IMG/VR virus record: IMGVR_UViG_3300042484_001549 | Span: 1 to 48,174 of that record | Origin: a virus | Direction: 5' to 3' (one strand) | Length of the DNA stretch: 48,174 bases | Part shown: piece by piece, positions 23,110 to 32,182 of the stretch | Position numbering within the stretch: the stretch's first letter is position 1 | Layout: each line of letters opens with the position of its first letter | The notes under the pieces: generated by a model | Databases searched by the model: none | Seen by the model: only the letters and a program-made list of their open reading frames with translations | Told to the model about the DNA's origin: nothing | Position numbers and translations under genes: made by a program

Positions 23110-24843
23110 ATGGGAGCATTATTAGAATCAGGTATGGTCGGTAACATAGGTCTTAAGCACCTTAGAGTTATCAAAGAAGATACCATCAAAAAATGGGACG
23201 AATTAGGATTCTTAGAGGGTCTTGGTGGTCACCAAAAAGATAACATCGCGCAATTGTATGAAAACCAAGCGTCTTATTTAATCAACGAAGCAGCAGTTTC
23301 TGATGCTAGTGGTTCTTTCGAGACAGTAGTTTTCCCAATTATCCGTCGTGTGTTCTCTAAATTATTAGCTAACGATATCGTATCTGTACAAGCTATGAAC
23401 TTACCAATCGGTAAATTATTCTACTTCATTCCTAAAATTCAGGAAAGAAACAGTGGAGACCATTACGCACCTTACGGTGGAGCAAATGGTGTAACTGCAA
23501 ATACTGACGTAGATGCTGGTTATGGTACAAATTCAAGAAATCTTTATGACCGTTTCTACGAAGCGGGAGATGGTAACAGCCCTGATACAGGATTGTTCGA
23601 TTACTCTAAAGGTTCTTACGATGATGTTACTTTAAGTGGTGCTGCGATTGTTGCATTCTCTGACGGAGTTGCTGCTGACGTAGCTGTATCAGGTTTAACT
23701 GGAACTTCTCAATCTTCATTGGTTGTTAAATTCTCAGGTTTCACTAAAGATGGTCAAGGTAAATTAATCGGACCAAACGGTTCTGTTATGGATACTGAAG
23801 AGTTCTTAGCTTCTGCTGTAGTTAATTTCGGTGGTGAGTCTAAAAACTTTAACATCGTAACTCAAAAATACGGTAAAGGTATTATCGAGTACGGTAAAAA
23901 ATCAACTTCTACTTACCCAGGTGGTAAATACAATGACCTTTGTGATGAAGAAGGTACAATCTACGTTAACGTTGATTTACAAACTTACAGTTCAACTGCA
24001 GGTTTTGCAAACGTAACTTTAGCTTCAGGTTTTACTCCAAGTAACATCTCATTGGCTTTCAGAGTTTACTCTGATATGGAATTTGAAGATAACATCGGTG
24101 AAGTTTCTTTTGATTTACAATCTGTAACTGTTTCTGTTACTGAAAGAAAATTAAGAGCTTCTTGGTCTCCTGAATTGGCTCAAGACGTTAGTGCATTCCA
24201 CAACATCGATGCTGAAGCTGAATTAACAGCTTTATTATCTGAGCAAATCGCAGCAGAGGTTGACCGTGAAATCTTACGTGATTTACGTAAAGGTGCAGCT
24301 TGGTCAGCTAAATGGGATTACAATGAGTGGAAATACGGTAACGGTGGTTCATCTTACGCAGGTTACACTCAAAAAGATTGGAACCAAACATTGGTTACAA
24401 AAATCAACCAATTATCAGCTCAAATCCACAAATCTACCTTAAGAGGTGGAGCAAACTGGATTGTTGTATCTTCTGAAGTTTCTGCAGTATTTGATGACTT
24501 GGAATATTTCCACGTTTCAAACGCAGGTGCTGAGCAAGACCAATACAACATGGGTATTGAGAAAGTTGGTACATTAGCAGGTAGATACCAAGTTTACCGT
24601 GACCCTTACTTCCCAGCTAATAAAATATTAGTAGGACACAAAGGTAAGTCATTGTTAGACGCAGGTTATGTATACGCACCATACGTGCCGTTACAATTAA
24701 CTCCAACAATGTACAATCCTTTTAACATGACACCGATTAAAGGTATCATGACAAGATACGCTAAGAAAATGGTTAATAACCGTTTCTTCGGTACTATCAC
24801 AGTAAGAGGATTACAATCTTTCAGTTTAGATACTTTAAGATAA
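23110..24843 (+). CDS. major capsid protein (gp23-like)
   Basis: A 577-residue protein, the size of T4-like gp23 and cyanophage homologues. The N-terminus (to about residue 60) includes LYENQASYLINEA, near the expected cleavage region for the prohead protease. HK97-fold features follow: SFETVVFPIIRRVFSKLLAN, then a variable beta-rich insertion (about 140-310) and the C-terminal axial region with GGANWIVVSSEVSAVFDDL and YRDPYFPANKILVGHKGKS. The codons are visibly more GC- and C-ending than in the neighbours (TTC, ATC, AAC), as expected for a very highly expressed gene. It is followed by a strong terminator. Confidence 0.95.
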   Translation: MGALLESGMVGNIGLKHLRVIKEDTIKKWDELGFLEGLGGHQKDNIAQLYENQASYLINEAAVSDASGSFETVVFPIIRRVFSKLLANDIVSVQAMNLPIGKLFYFIPKIQERNSGDHYAPYGGANGVTANTDVDAGYGTNSRNLYDRFYEAGDGNSPDTGLFDYSKGSYDDVTLSGAAIVAFSDGVAADVAVSGLTGTSQSSLVVKFSGFTKDGQGKLIGPNGSVMDTEEFLASAVVNFGGESKNFNIVTQKYGKGIIEYGKKSTSTYPGGKYNDLCDEEGTIYVNVDLQTYSSTAGFANVTLASGFTPSNISLAFRVYSDMEFEDNIGEVSFDLQSVTVSVTERKLRASWSPELAQDVSAFHNIDAEAELTALLSEQIAAEVDREILRDLRKGAAWSAKWDYNEWKYGNGGSSYAGYTQKDWNQTLVTKINQLSAQIHKSTLRGGANWIVVSSEVSAVFDDLEYFHVSNAGAEQDQYNMGIEKVGTLAGRYQVYRDPYFPANKILVGHKGKSLLDAGYVYAPYVPLQLTPTMYNPFNMTPIKGIMTRYAKKMVNNRFFGTITVRGLQSFSLDTLR

Positions 24844-24861
24844 TCTTAATGGATATTAATA

Positions 24862-24893
24862 AAAAAACCCTCGAAGAAATTCGGGGGTTTTTT
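24862..24893 (+). terminator. terminator after the major capsid gene
   Basis: Stem AAAAACCCTCGAA/TTCGGGGGTTTTT (one G-T pair) with loop GAAA and a run of T, 18 bases after the capsid stop. It ends the head operon. Confidence 0.9.
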
Positions 24894-24910
24894 GTTTCAA
24901 TTATTTTTAC

Positions 24911-24918
24911 TATATTTG
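24911..24918 (+). promoter_or_regulatory. host-type -7 element TATATTTG
   Basis: A perfect TAnnTTTG just after the capsid terminator and 4 bases before the ATG at 24923. The -33 TTTG at 24891-24894 is 16 bases away, shorter than in the other host-type sites, so the call is tentative. The transcript would be almost leaderless. Confidence 0.4.
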
Positions 24919-24922
24919 TACA

Positions 24923-25237
24923 ATGGGTGATGTCGATTACAATAAATTAAGATTAGACGTTTTAGAGAAAATGATATATTCGAGAAGTATCGAATGTAAA
25001 ATGAGGAAAGACGAGATGGTTAAGATGTTGAAATTAGACGATGAGGGAAAGTATAAACCACCCATGAAGGAGACAACATACGAAAAATCAGATGGTGGGT
25101 ATCTTGTTAGTATAGATTTAAGTAATCAACCTCACTTAATACAAATGGGTAATTTAGTTTTTAAAAAAGAAGCTAAAAATCTACATAGATTCTCCAATGG
25201 TATGTTACACTATTGGTCAAAACAAAAATTAATGTAA
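24923..25237 (+). CDS. unknown 104-residue protein
   Basis: A 104-residue basic protein with a helical N-terminal half (YNKLRLDVLEKMIYSRSIEC, then MRKDEMVKMLKLDDEGKYKP) and a short beta-rich C-terminus (GGYLVSIDLSNQPHLIQM). It lies one base upstream of the dCMP deaminase gene and shares a host-type promoter, so it may be a nucleotide-metabolism or early gene. No motif was recognised. Confidence 0.6.
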   Translation: MGDVDYNKLRLDVLEKMIYSRSIECKMRKDEMVKMLKLDDEGKYKPPMKETTYEKSDGGYLVSIDLSNQPHLIQMGNLVFKKEAKNLHRFSNGMLHYWSKQKLM

Positions 25238-25238
25238 T

Positions 25239-25679
25239 ATGAATTGGACTGAATATTTTTTAAACATCGCAGAACAGGTTAAACTGAAATCTAAGGACCA
25301 ATCTACACAGATAGGTGCAGTTATCGTTGGGGAGGACAAAGAGGTCCTTTCTACGGGTTATAATTCATTTCCGAGGGGATTGGACGATTCTTTACAAGAA
25401 CGTCAGGAAAGACCTGAAAAGTACTTTTGGATGGAACACGCAGAACGTAATGCAATTTATAATGCTGCTCGTATTGGAGTGTCTCTAAAAAATTCAACAA
25501 TTTATCTTACTTCGGGATTACCTTGTATGGATTGCGCAAGAGGTATTGTTAATTCAGGAGTTAAAATTGTTTACTGTAAACAGGTGTGTACAACTAAGAA
25601 TAAAGATAAATGGGAAGAATCCCAACAGAAAAGTCTTGAGTTACTTGGTGAGTGTGGTGTTGATGTAATTTACTATTAA
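25239..25679 (+). CDS. dCMP deaminase
   Basis: A 146-residue zinc-dependent deaminase of the ComEB/dCMP family: zinc and catalytic motif HAE at 67-69 (MEHAERNAIYNAA) and PCMDC at 95-99, with QIGAVIV near 24-30. It converts dCMP to dUMP, feeding dTMP synthesis. Together with the dUTPase at 36796, which also yields dUMP, it supports phage thymidylate supply. The length is normal for the family. The gene ends one base before the convergent minus-strand gene, with no terminator visible between them. Confidence 0.92.
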   Translation: MNWTEYFLNIAEQVKLKSKDQSTQIGAVIVGEDKEVLSTGYNSFPRGLDDSLQERQERPEKYFWMEHAERNAIYNAARIGVSLKNSTIYLTSGLPCMDCARGIVNSGVKIVYCKQVCTTKNKDKWEESQQKSLELLGECGVDVIYY

Positions 25680-26708
25680 TTACCAAGTTTTACAAGCCCA
25701 ATATCTAGGTTTCCAACGTGGACCCGGTGAATCACATTTCATTCTAGCTCTAAAGGATTTTCTTCTTTTTGGGTTATTCTTTTTAATAACCATTCGTTTA
25801 CCCTTTGCAGACTTACCACCAAACCCAAAGTTTACCTTTACAACCTTACCACTATCGTTCTTAACGTAGACTTTAAATTTCTTAATATCTCCTTGCATGA
25901 TTTTACCTAATTGAACTTTACGACCTTGGTATTCAGCCTCCATTAGAGTTTCATCAAAAATAATGTCACTATCCTCAACTGTACCTAACTCATCTTCATA
26001 GATTAAATCGATATCATCTCCGAATAAATCTAAGTCTTCATTCTCATAAAGTTCTCTACATTCGTCGATTAATTTATTATATCCTTCAGTTCCAATTTTG
26101 TATATGTTTTCAACAAGAGTCTTTTTTGATGATAATTGATATCTTAATGCGTTAGAAATGTCAACAGACTCGTTAATAAGTTTAGGTGATAATTTTTCTA
26201 AATTAAGTCTAATATATTGAGTTTCAGTTATTTTCACTTTAATACCACTATTTTTTGGTTCATTATTGTGTCCACATTTATGGCACACATATGGGTCATC
26301 TCCACCTTCAGACAATTTCCAAGACCAATCACAACCACTACAATTAACTTTATTTAATTTTTTATTTTCGTCGAAATGTGTCATAGTTGGTTTATTACCT
26401 TTACCAACTTTTGGGTCTTTCTTTTCCGCTCTTCTTTTTTGTGATGTCATTGCTTCCTTTTCTTTTTTATCATAAGATGAGGCAACTTTTGGTGTTTCTT
26501 TAGATACTTTCTTAGATGGTCTACATTTAGGATATGATTTACCATCCGCGTCTTTTCGACCACATGGTGGGTGTTTTCCGTCAACTTTTTTGCTTACGTC
26601 AACCCATTTTTCCTTAAACCATCTTCTAAGGTCTTCTTGTAAGACCTCTCCCGATTTTAACGATTCTTCTATATATTCCTTATCTTCTTTGGATACTATA
26701 ATATTCAT
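25680..26708 (-). CDS. virion-associated protein with Trp/Cys-rich C-terminal motif
   Basis: A 342-residue protein. The ATG at 26708 is chosen because the longer frame would run through the upstream gene, whose stop lies at 26710-26712. The N-terminal domain (LRRWFKEKWVDVSKKVDG, then PPCGRKDADGKSYPKCRPSK) matches, as I recall it, DUF5872, common in T4-like marine phages. A zinc-ribbon-like part (NCSGCDWSW, then CHKCGHNN) follows, and the C-terminus ends RRKSFRARMKCDSPGPRW, then YWACKTW, a motif seen in T4-like phage structural proteins. It is basic and probably binds nucleic acid. It sits at the end of the baseplate/virion gene string and is preceded by a gene with a related basic domain. Exact role unknown. 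Confidence 0.75.
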   Translation of the reverse strand: MNIIVSKEDKEYIEESLKSGEVLQEDLRRWFKEKWVDVSKKVDGKHPPCGRKDADGKSYPKCRPSKKVSKETPKVASSYDKKEKEAMTSQKRRAEKKDPKVGKGNKPTMTHFDENKKLNKVNCSGCDWSWKLSEGGDDPYVCHKCGHNNEPKNSGIKVKITETQYIRLNLEKLSPKLINESVDISNALRYQLSSKKTLVENIYKIGTEGYNKLIDECRELYENEDLDLFGDDIDLIYEDELGTVEDSDIIFDETLMEAEYQGRKVQLGKIMQGDIKKFKVYVKNDSGKVVKVNFGFGGKSAKGKRMVIKKNNPKRRKSFRARMKCDSPGPRWKPRYWACKTW

Positions 26709-26709
26709 A

Positions 26710-27153
26710 TTATTTACATTTTTTCCAACCACCACCTTTAGCCTTGTAATTTTTTGCCGCCCAACCATTTGCATATGCACTTGGGTAAACATCAAATTTA
26801 GATTTAGCTGCCGCTTTAGATGCTGACCATTTTGCTGGGTCCGTTGGACAATTTTTACTTTCGTCTATTTCACCATATGATTCGTTAATGTCATCTTCTT
26901 TCTTTGTTTCATTCATAAAGAAATCAAAAACTTGGTCCATATTGTTCTTAGCTTCAGACACGTGGTCATCAGCCCAATCGTGACCGTTTTTTATAATCGA
27001 ATCTAATTGATTAGGGTCCATTTTCAATAACATTTCACATTGTCTTTGAATTTGTTGTAAATTACTGAAGAACATATAATTTTCAGTCATTTTACGTTCG
27101 TTCTCTAAAATCGTTTCGTTTAGATGTTTTCTAATTGATTGTTGTAAATTCAT
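26710..27153 (-). CDS. virion-associated protein with basic PSAYANGWA motif
   Basis: A 147-residue protein starting at 27153 (MNLQQSIRKHLNE). The longer start at 27189 is rejected because it overlaps the upstream gene and because TATTTATA lies just before 27153. The N-terminal two thirds is helical and acidic. The C-terminus carries WSASKAAAKSKFDVYPSAYA followed by NGWAAKNYKAKGGGWKK, a short basic module repeated in many marine phage proteins. It lies directly before the gene at 25680, which has its own basic phage domain. It is likely a late, virion-associated or DNA-binding protein. Confidence 0.7.
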   Translation of the reverse strand: MNLQQSIRKHLNETILENERKMTENYMFFSNLQQIQRQCEMLLKMDPNQLDSIIKNGHDWADDHVSEAKNNMDQVFDFFMNETKKEDDINESYGEIDESKNCPTDPAKWSASKAAAKSKFDVYPSAYANGWAAKNYKAKGGGWKKCK

Positions 27154-27156
27154 TTC

Positions 27157-27164
27157 TATAAATA
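27157..27164 (-). promoter_or_regulatory. late-promoter-like TATTTATA
   Basis: On the minus strand TATTTATA (27164-27157) ends 3 bases before the ATG at 27153. It lies in the short gap after the stop of the upstream gene (27167) and helps fix the start of the 147-residue gene. Confidence 0.55.
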
Positions 27165-27166
27165 TT

Positions 27167-28540
27167 TTATTTTTCTGAAATAATTTCAAATTTTATCTCA
27201 TCTTTATAATATATTTCTTCACTATGTGTTTTGGCCTTAATCTCAACAAAATATTCTCTTGGGATTAAATAACTTGTATCTAACATAAATGAATTTTCAT
27301 TCGTTCTATCTAATTTAGTCCAATCAAATACAGTGACGTTAGTTTTACCTTCTTTAATGTAAATTCTGTAGAATACATCATCAAATAACACAGACATTGG
27401 TTGATTTATTGACCTAAAGGTCACCACCACTTTTTTGTTGTCACCTCTTTTAATCTTTTCATTCATTTTGACACCAAAAAATTGAACACTATATCTCTCT
27501 AATTCTGTTTGATTAGCACCGATGGTAAATAATGATGTATGTTGTTTAGGTACGAATTTTTGAATAACATCACTAAAATCAACGCCGTCTAATTTTATGT
27601 TTTTCCATTTATCAAAATAGAACCTTTTACCGTCACAAAGTACCCCTGTTAATCCGAAAGTTACTTTATAAACACCTTTTCTAATTTTAGTAGTTGTAAG
27701 ACCCGTTAGACTTGGTATCGGGTTACTTGATGAATCTAATATATCAACAATTGGTAATTCATCTAAATCATAACTATTGGTTCCTTTAGTGACATATAGG
27801 TAAAGGTTTCTATTGATTTCCGCAATAAAATTCTCTCTATTGTCTTCAATCGTATCTTCAAACACCGTTTCAACAAAAGGTTCAAAGAACGTTTGTGTAT
27901 ATTTTGTGAAAAATGCAACTGATTGGTCGACAGGATTAGTAATATCCATGTATGCCGGTGAAAACGCCACACCCATACCGTAATTTGGTGTTGTTCCTGT
28001 TATGATTTCATTTATAAAATCTGTAACATCCACATGTAAATCTTCATTTCCATTATCGAAATGTGCGGTTGCAATTGTTTGTGATGGTGTGGTTGAATAA
28101 ACACCCTCTTGTGACCAACTATCTAAGGTTGTTCTATTGAACCAGTTGGAAGGTCTCTCATCGAACGTTTCGTTACCCGTAGTAAAGTCGTAAGCTTGTT
28201 CGTAGTCAAATCCTACACCCTCATCCCAAAACTCCGTCACGGGGAAGATAACAAGGTTAAAAGAGGTAGTTCTTTCTCTACCTGTACTTCTTTTTAATCC
28301 CATCAATCCCTCATCACCGAAAATGGTGTTAGTTAAATGTAGGTAATGTTTTGTGGTTCCATCAAGAACCAACTCACCGTTATCGATTTTAGATTTCAAA
28401 TCGGTAAAGTCCACTCTAAAAATAAACTTAGAAAACCCTGAACCGTAAAATATCTCAGTATTTGGGTTTTTCGCAGTGTTTATCTGTGAGTCCTTAATTA
28501 ACGTGTTGTTTTTGTTGAAGTATGAACGGAAATATGACAT
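27167..28540 (-). CDS. virion structural protein, unknown
   Basis: A 457-residue, beta-rich protein without a signal peptide. The N-terminal part (GFSKFIFRVDFTDLKSKI, then ATAHFDNGNEDLHVDVTDFI) resembles carbohydrate-binding/jelly-roll modules, and the C-terminal part has Ig-like strands (GVYKVTFGLTG, then REYFVEIKAKTHSEEIYYKD). It lies beside the gp5-like baseplate hub gene, so a baseplate, neck or tail component is likely. I cannot match it to a specific T4 protein. Its start is preceded by a TATTTATT variant at 28558-28551. Confidence 0.7.
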   Translation of the reverse strand: MSYFRSYFNKNNTLIKDSQINTAKNPNTEIFYGSGFSKFIFRVDFTDLKSKIDNGELVLDGTTKHYLHLTNTIFGDEGLMGLKRSTGRERTTSFNLVIFPVTEFWDEGVGFDYEQAYDFTTGNETFDERPSNWFNRTTLDSWSQEGVYSTTPSQTIATAHFDNGNEDLHVDVTDFINEIITGTTPNYGMGVAFSPAYMDITNPVDQSVAFFTKYTQTFFEPFVETVFEDTIEDNRENFIAEINRNLYLYVTKGTNSYDLDELPIVDILDSSSNPIPSLTGLTTTKIRKGVYKVTFGLTGVLCDGKRFYFDKWKNIKLDGVDFSDVIQKFVPKQHTSLFTIGANQTELERYSVQFFGVKMNEKIKRGDNKKVVVTFRSINQPMSVLFDDVFYRIYIKEGKTNVTVFDWTKLDRTNENSFMLDTSYLIPREYFVEIKAKTHSEEIYYKDEIKFEIISEK

Positions 28541-28550
28541 CTTTTTATTT

Positions 28551-28558
28551 AATAAATA
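28551..28558 (-). promoter_or_regulatory. late-promoter-like TATTTATT (variant)
   Basis: On the minus strand TATTTATT (28558-28551), 10 bases before the ATG at 28540. One mismatch from the main motif, same variant as at 16002. Confidence 0.4.
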
Positions 28559-28562
28559 TCAA

Positions 28563-30098
28563 TTAGTTAATTCTAATTGAATCATTTAAAAGGTCATTTC
28601 GTAAAGTTGATATTAAATCGTCTAATTTTAACCAATTTGGGTCACCTTTCTCTAATGGTTCGTTAATATTATGTATATGACTATCCATAATATTTTTAAA
28701 TGCAACTATTATATTATATAGATTTTCACCCCTAACAGTTGCATATGTTTTAGGGTCAATATTTTTAATATAGTTCTCTTGGGTTAATTCATATTCATTT
28801 AATTCGTTAAAGTTAATTGATTCAACGTTTACCCCTATATTTGGACTTGTGGACATTAAATACAATTTATCCGCACTTAACGATGCAAATGATTGTTCAC
28901 CACCACCCTTAATTTGTTTTAATTTCTGAATTTTTTTTACCTCATCAATAAATGGTGCATAAAGACTTGTTTTCGAATAGACTAATCCATTATCACCAAT
29001 TCTATTTCTAACTTGTATTTTAGAAACTATGGTTGTTTTGTTTTCTTTACCTTGAGTTGTTAATGGTGTGGTTAATAAAAACGTTGGGGTTGGTCTATAG
29101 TAAAATGGATGACAGTCTGCAGGTTCGAAAGCTGGGTCTAAATCCCCAATTCCCCTTTGGTCAATAATGTGTAAAATTTCTCTTATGTTCACATAAACAC
29201 TTTTAATTTTATCAGTGTTGGTTGCTCCCGAAATTACTTTAGAAACCGTTGGTGTAGTTAGTGTATTATCAGTATTAATTAACTTAACACTTTTTCCGTC
29301 ATTAACATTAATTATAGTATTTTGACCAAAATTAATTGTAGTAAATTTACTACCATATTCTTCTAAAACTTTATAGATAAAAAAATCTAACTTTGTTGGA
29401 GATGTAAAACTATCTAAATTAAATTCAACAAGGTATTTTAATTTGGATACAACCATTTTTGGTATCTTAACTTTCTCTTCAGTTAATTCCATTGTATGTG
29501 GGAATTTTTTTAATGAGAACCTACCCATTTTTTTTGCAACTTGTGGAAAATCTAAAAGACTTTGTCTAAAGTTACTATTGTTACCGGCATCTTTATTGAT
29601 TAATGCCCCACCTCTAATTTGAACACCATTCTCTGTGAATATCACGTCAGAACCGTAATCACCATTGATACTAATATCGTTTAATTTGGCAAAGGAACCT
29701 TCAGTAAGTGGAGGTAATAATTTACCGTCTTTATTTTTTAAATCTTTTCTATCTGTTACAATAACACCACCGTAAGTTGTGTATTTGTTTTGTGATGTAA
29801 ATGATTCACTACCGTAATCATGTGGTGAACTAAACGGACCCGTAACATACTCAACATTTTGAGTGTCTTTATCGGTATCATATTTAATTAATTTAATTGA
29901 CGATTGTATCTTTGGTATAATATTAATATGTGCAGGTAAAAATGGTAAAGCAATAAGTGGGTCATTTTCATCCCAATCTTGATACTTAATTCCACCCTCA
30001 ATTTCACTAATATATAAACCATATGGTCTGTAACGAACTCTACCAATACCCTTTGGGTCAATATTGTTTACACATACCGCAATGTCAATTATTTTCAT
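28563..30098 (-). CDS. baseplate hub/spike protein (gp5-like OB domain)
   Basis: A 511-residue protein. The N-terminus has the OB-fold signature of phage spike proteins (NNIDPKGIGRVRYRPYGLY), as in T4 gp5 and gpV-type proteins. The C-terminal region has LYLMSTSPNIGVNVESINF and RGENLYNIIVAFKNI followed by SHIHN; His-x-His near the end is a metal-site pattern seen in spike or hub tips. No lysozyme domain is visible between them, unlike T4 gp5. It is placed at the centre of the baseplate and would pierce the outer membrane. The long stop-to-start chain with 30100 and 30299 (1 base apart) marks one operon. Confidence 0.78.
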   Translation of the reverse strand: MKIIDIAVCVNNIDPKGIGRVRYRPYGLYISEIEGGIKYQDWDENDPLIALPFLPAHINIIPKIQSSIKLIKYDTDKDTQNVEYVTGPFSSPHDYGSESFTSQNKYTTYGGVIVTDRKDLKNKDGKLLPPLTEGSFAKLNDISINGDYGSDVIFTENGVQIRGGALINKDAGNNSNFRQSLLDFPQVAKKMGRFSLKKFPHTMELTEEKVKIPKMVVSKLKYLVEFNLDSFTSPTKLDFFIYKVLEEYGSKFTTINFGQNTIINVNDGKSVKLINTDNTLTTPTVSKVISGATNTDKIKSVYVNIREILHIIDQRGIGDLDPAFEPADCHPFYYRPTPTFLLTTPLTTQGKENKTTIVSKIQVRNRIGDNGLVYSKTSLYAPFIDEVKKIQKLKQIKGGGEQSFASLSADKLYLMSTSPNIGVNVESINFNELNEYELTQENYIKNIDPKTYATVRGENLYNIIVAFKNIMDSHIHNINEPLEKGDPNWLKLDDLISTLRNDLLNDSIRIN

Positions 30099-30099
30099 A

Positions 30100-30297
30100 T
30101 TATGTCATTCTATTTCCTACTTCATTATTCACTGTGTTGTAATGCTCTTCAACAATTTCTAAATGTCTTGTTAAATCGACAATAAGTGTTTTTGTTTTTT
30201 CATATTCATCAGCAAGAACGTTACGACTCTCAATTAAATCTTTATTTGATTTATCTTTAACGTTTTGTACTATTTCTATAATTTTATCTTTATCCAT
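30100..30297 (-). CDS. small coiled-coil protein
   Basis: A 65-residue, entirely helical protein with heptad-like pattern (KIIEIVQNVKDKSNKDLIES, then DEYEKTKTLIVDLTRHLEIV). It has one base of spacing to both neighbours in the baseplate operon. Probably a small tail/baseplate assembly factor or chaperone; not recognised. Confidence 0.6.
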   Translation of the reverse strand: MDKDKIIEIVQNVKDKSNKDLIESRNVLADEYEKTKTLIVDLTRHLEIVEEHYNTVNNEVGNRMT

Positions 30298-30298
30298 T

Positions 30299-32182
30299 TT
30301 AGAACATTTTACCTACTCCCGTTACTAACGGTGAAATTACCGCCGCGGTTGGTCCTGCGGGAATTACTGCTGGTTTTAGTGCAATCTTTATAAATGAATT
30401 TGCATCCATTTCTTCACTATGACCATCAATAATTCCTTTTATTATTGAATTTAATTTATTTTCACTACCATATAATGGTCCCATGTTAACTCCCATTGCT
30501 GTTAGTCTTTCATTGGCGTTCATAAATGCCCTATCACTACTATAACCTGGTAATAAATCTGAGAAGACTAATAATAACCCCGGTATGGGTAGTTTAATTG
30601 GGACATTTAATGCTCCTTGTATTGTTTGTAATATTAAATTAAAAATCGCCTCACAACTTTCAAGTTGTTCCGTTAGAATTTTTACCAATAACGCAATTAA
30701 TGCCAATATAATACCCTTCCATCTTTTTAATTTATTTTTAAAGATTTTAATTGCAATTTTTTTAATAAATTCTAATAAGTCTTTCTTAATGAATTTCCAA
30801 AATTCAGCTAAAAAACGCCAAAATAACGCCTTAACCATATTAACAAATAATTTAGCCAATTTCTTCATAATTTCCTTTGCGGTTAATACCACATTTTGAA
30901 ATTGTTTATAAAGAATAACAATTGGTAAGAATATTTTAGGTGATAACACACTACTAACTAACGCCTTCGGTAGTTGTAAAATAAAAGTGTTTAAAAGAGA
31001 TAGTTGTAAATTATCAATGCCTAATCCACCTTGTTCACTGGCATCGGATGATGTTTTTGTTAACGTATCGTCAATATTTTGGTCTAAGTTTTTAGAATTT
31101 AATAAAAATACAAAGTCCTCCATGTGATTTGAGTTTATTGGAACTTCAAAATTATCACAATCTCTAAATTTCAAAACTCTTCTTTTTCTATTTACTTCAT
31201 CATCTAAATCTATACCTTCAACATCATCAAAATCAAAATAGGAAGAAATATCTTCGTCGTCCTCATTGAATTGGTCTGAGGTGTCGGATTTAAGTGGATT
31301 CTTTTTTGGCGGACTACCACAAAGTGCAAATAACTTTTGTAGTAACCTATCTAAGTCATTCATACCCGCACTAAAAGAACTTGGTTCACCACCATCTCCT
31401 TGTAATGTCATTAACATTGCGGTTTTAACAACATGCTCAATATCAGGAAATTCAATACCATTATAATAGTTGGTTAAAAAATCACCAACTTGAGTTTGTC
31501 CCGTTACTCCTTGTAATCCAGCAATATTATATTCCTGACCGTTTGGGTCCCATTGAACTGAAAATAACGTATTATAATCTTTTGTTTGGAAAAAATATGG
31601 GTTCGGGTTATCAAAGGTTTCGTATAACTTTCGATTGAATTTAACATTACCTTGATTTGTTGCTTGATTCTCGTACATTATTTGTCCCGACATCGATTCT
31701 GGGTCCAATTTTAATACGTTCATGAAATCAAATTCTTTAGGTGATAACGTTACGGTATTTGATGGGAAAACACTATTTCCTCCACACACACCGTCTCCAC
31801 CGAATAACGTTTGTTTTACAGAATTTAATACGATGTTTTTTGAATCTTGTAAAGTTATGTGCGCGGATTCCTTTGCGTATTTTTTTAATTTACCTTTAAT
31901 TAATGGTTTCTTTTTGAGGTTGGTATTGTCTTGTGTATCGGTACCTAAAAATCCTTCTGCTGTTTTAATTAATTCCCCAAATACATCCTTTTTGTTTTTT
32001 GTTTTACCTTTAACTTTTGAAGTAATATCGGTAATACGTTTGTTCATGAAACCACCAACATCGGGAAGGTCTTCTTTGAAGGAATTAAAAATATCATCAA
32101 GCATACCGGGGTCATTATTAATCGCTTTAATGGCGTCTAATTTTGACCTAATTTTCTTTCTTGCTGTATCTATTTTAGACAT
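30299..32182 (-). CDS. tail/baseplate protein with hydrophobic helical region
   Basis: A 627-residue protein. The N-terminal third is charged and helical. A beta-rich middle follows (FDNPNPYFFQTKDYNTLFSV onward), then an acidic, low-complexity stretch (EDDEDISSYFDFDDVEGI). The region about 400-540 is rich in hydrophobic and basic helices (AKLFVNMVKALFWRFLAEFW, then FIKKIAIKIFKNKLKRWKGI, then ILALIALLVKILTEQ). It looks able to enter membranes. It lies in the baseplate hub operon, so it may be a tail-borne protein released into the envelope during infection, by analogy with other tail proteins that assist DNA passage; this is inference. No known family was recognised. Confidence 0.65.
   Translation of the reverse strand: MSKIDTARKKIRSKLDAIKAINNDPGMLDDIFNSFKEDLPDVGGFMNKRITDITSKVKGKTKNKKDVFGELIKTAEGFLGTDTQDNTNLKKKPLIKGKLKKYAKESAHITLQDSKNIVLNSVKQTLFGGDGVCGGNSVFPSNTVTLSPKEFDFMNVLKLDPESMSGQIMYENQATNQGNVKFNRKLYETFDNPNPYFFQTKDYNTLFSVQWDPNGQEYNIAGLQGVTGQTQVGDFLTNYYNGIEFPDIEHVVKTAMLMTLQGDGGEPSSFSAGMNDLDRLLQKLFALCGSPPKKNPLKSDTSDQFNEDDEDISSYFDFDDVEGIDLDDEVNRKRRVLKFRDCDNFEVPINSNHMEDFVFLLNSKNLDQNIDDTLTKTSSDASEQGGLGIDNLQLSLLNTFILQLPKALVSSVLSPKIFLPIVILYKQFQNVVLTAKEIMKKLAKLFVNMVKALFWRFLAEFWKFIKKDLLEFIKKIAIKIFKNKLKRWKGIILALIALLVKILTEQLESCEAIFNLILQTIQGALNVPIKLPIPGLLLVFSDLLPGYSSDRAFMNANERLTAMGVNMGPLYGSENKLNSIIKGIIDGHSEEMDANSFIKIALKPAVIPAGPTAAVISPLVTGVGKMF

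Noticed and set aside
26708-26795. Longer N-terminus for the protein at 25680
   Set aside because: It would lie inside the 3' end of the gene at 26710, whose C-terminal motif is conserved-looking.
27154-27189. Longer N-terminus for the 147-residue protein
   Set aside because: It would overlap the upstream gene and be cut by the TATTTATA at 27164-27157.
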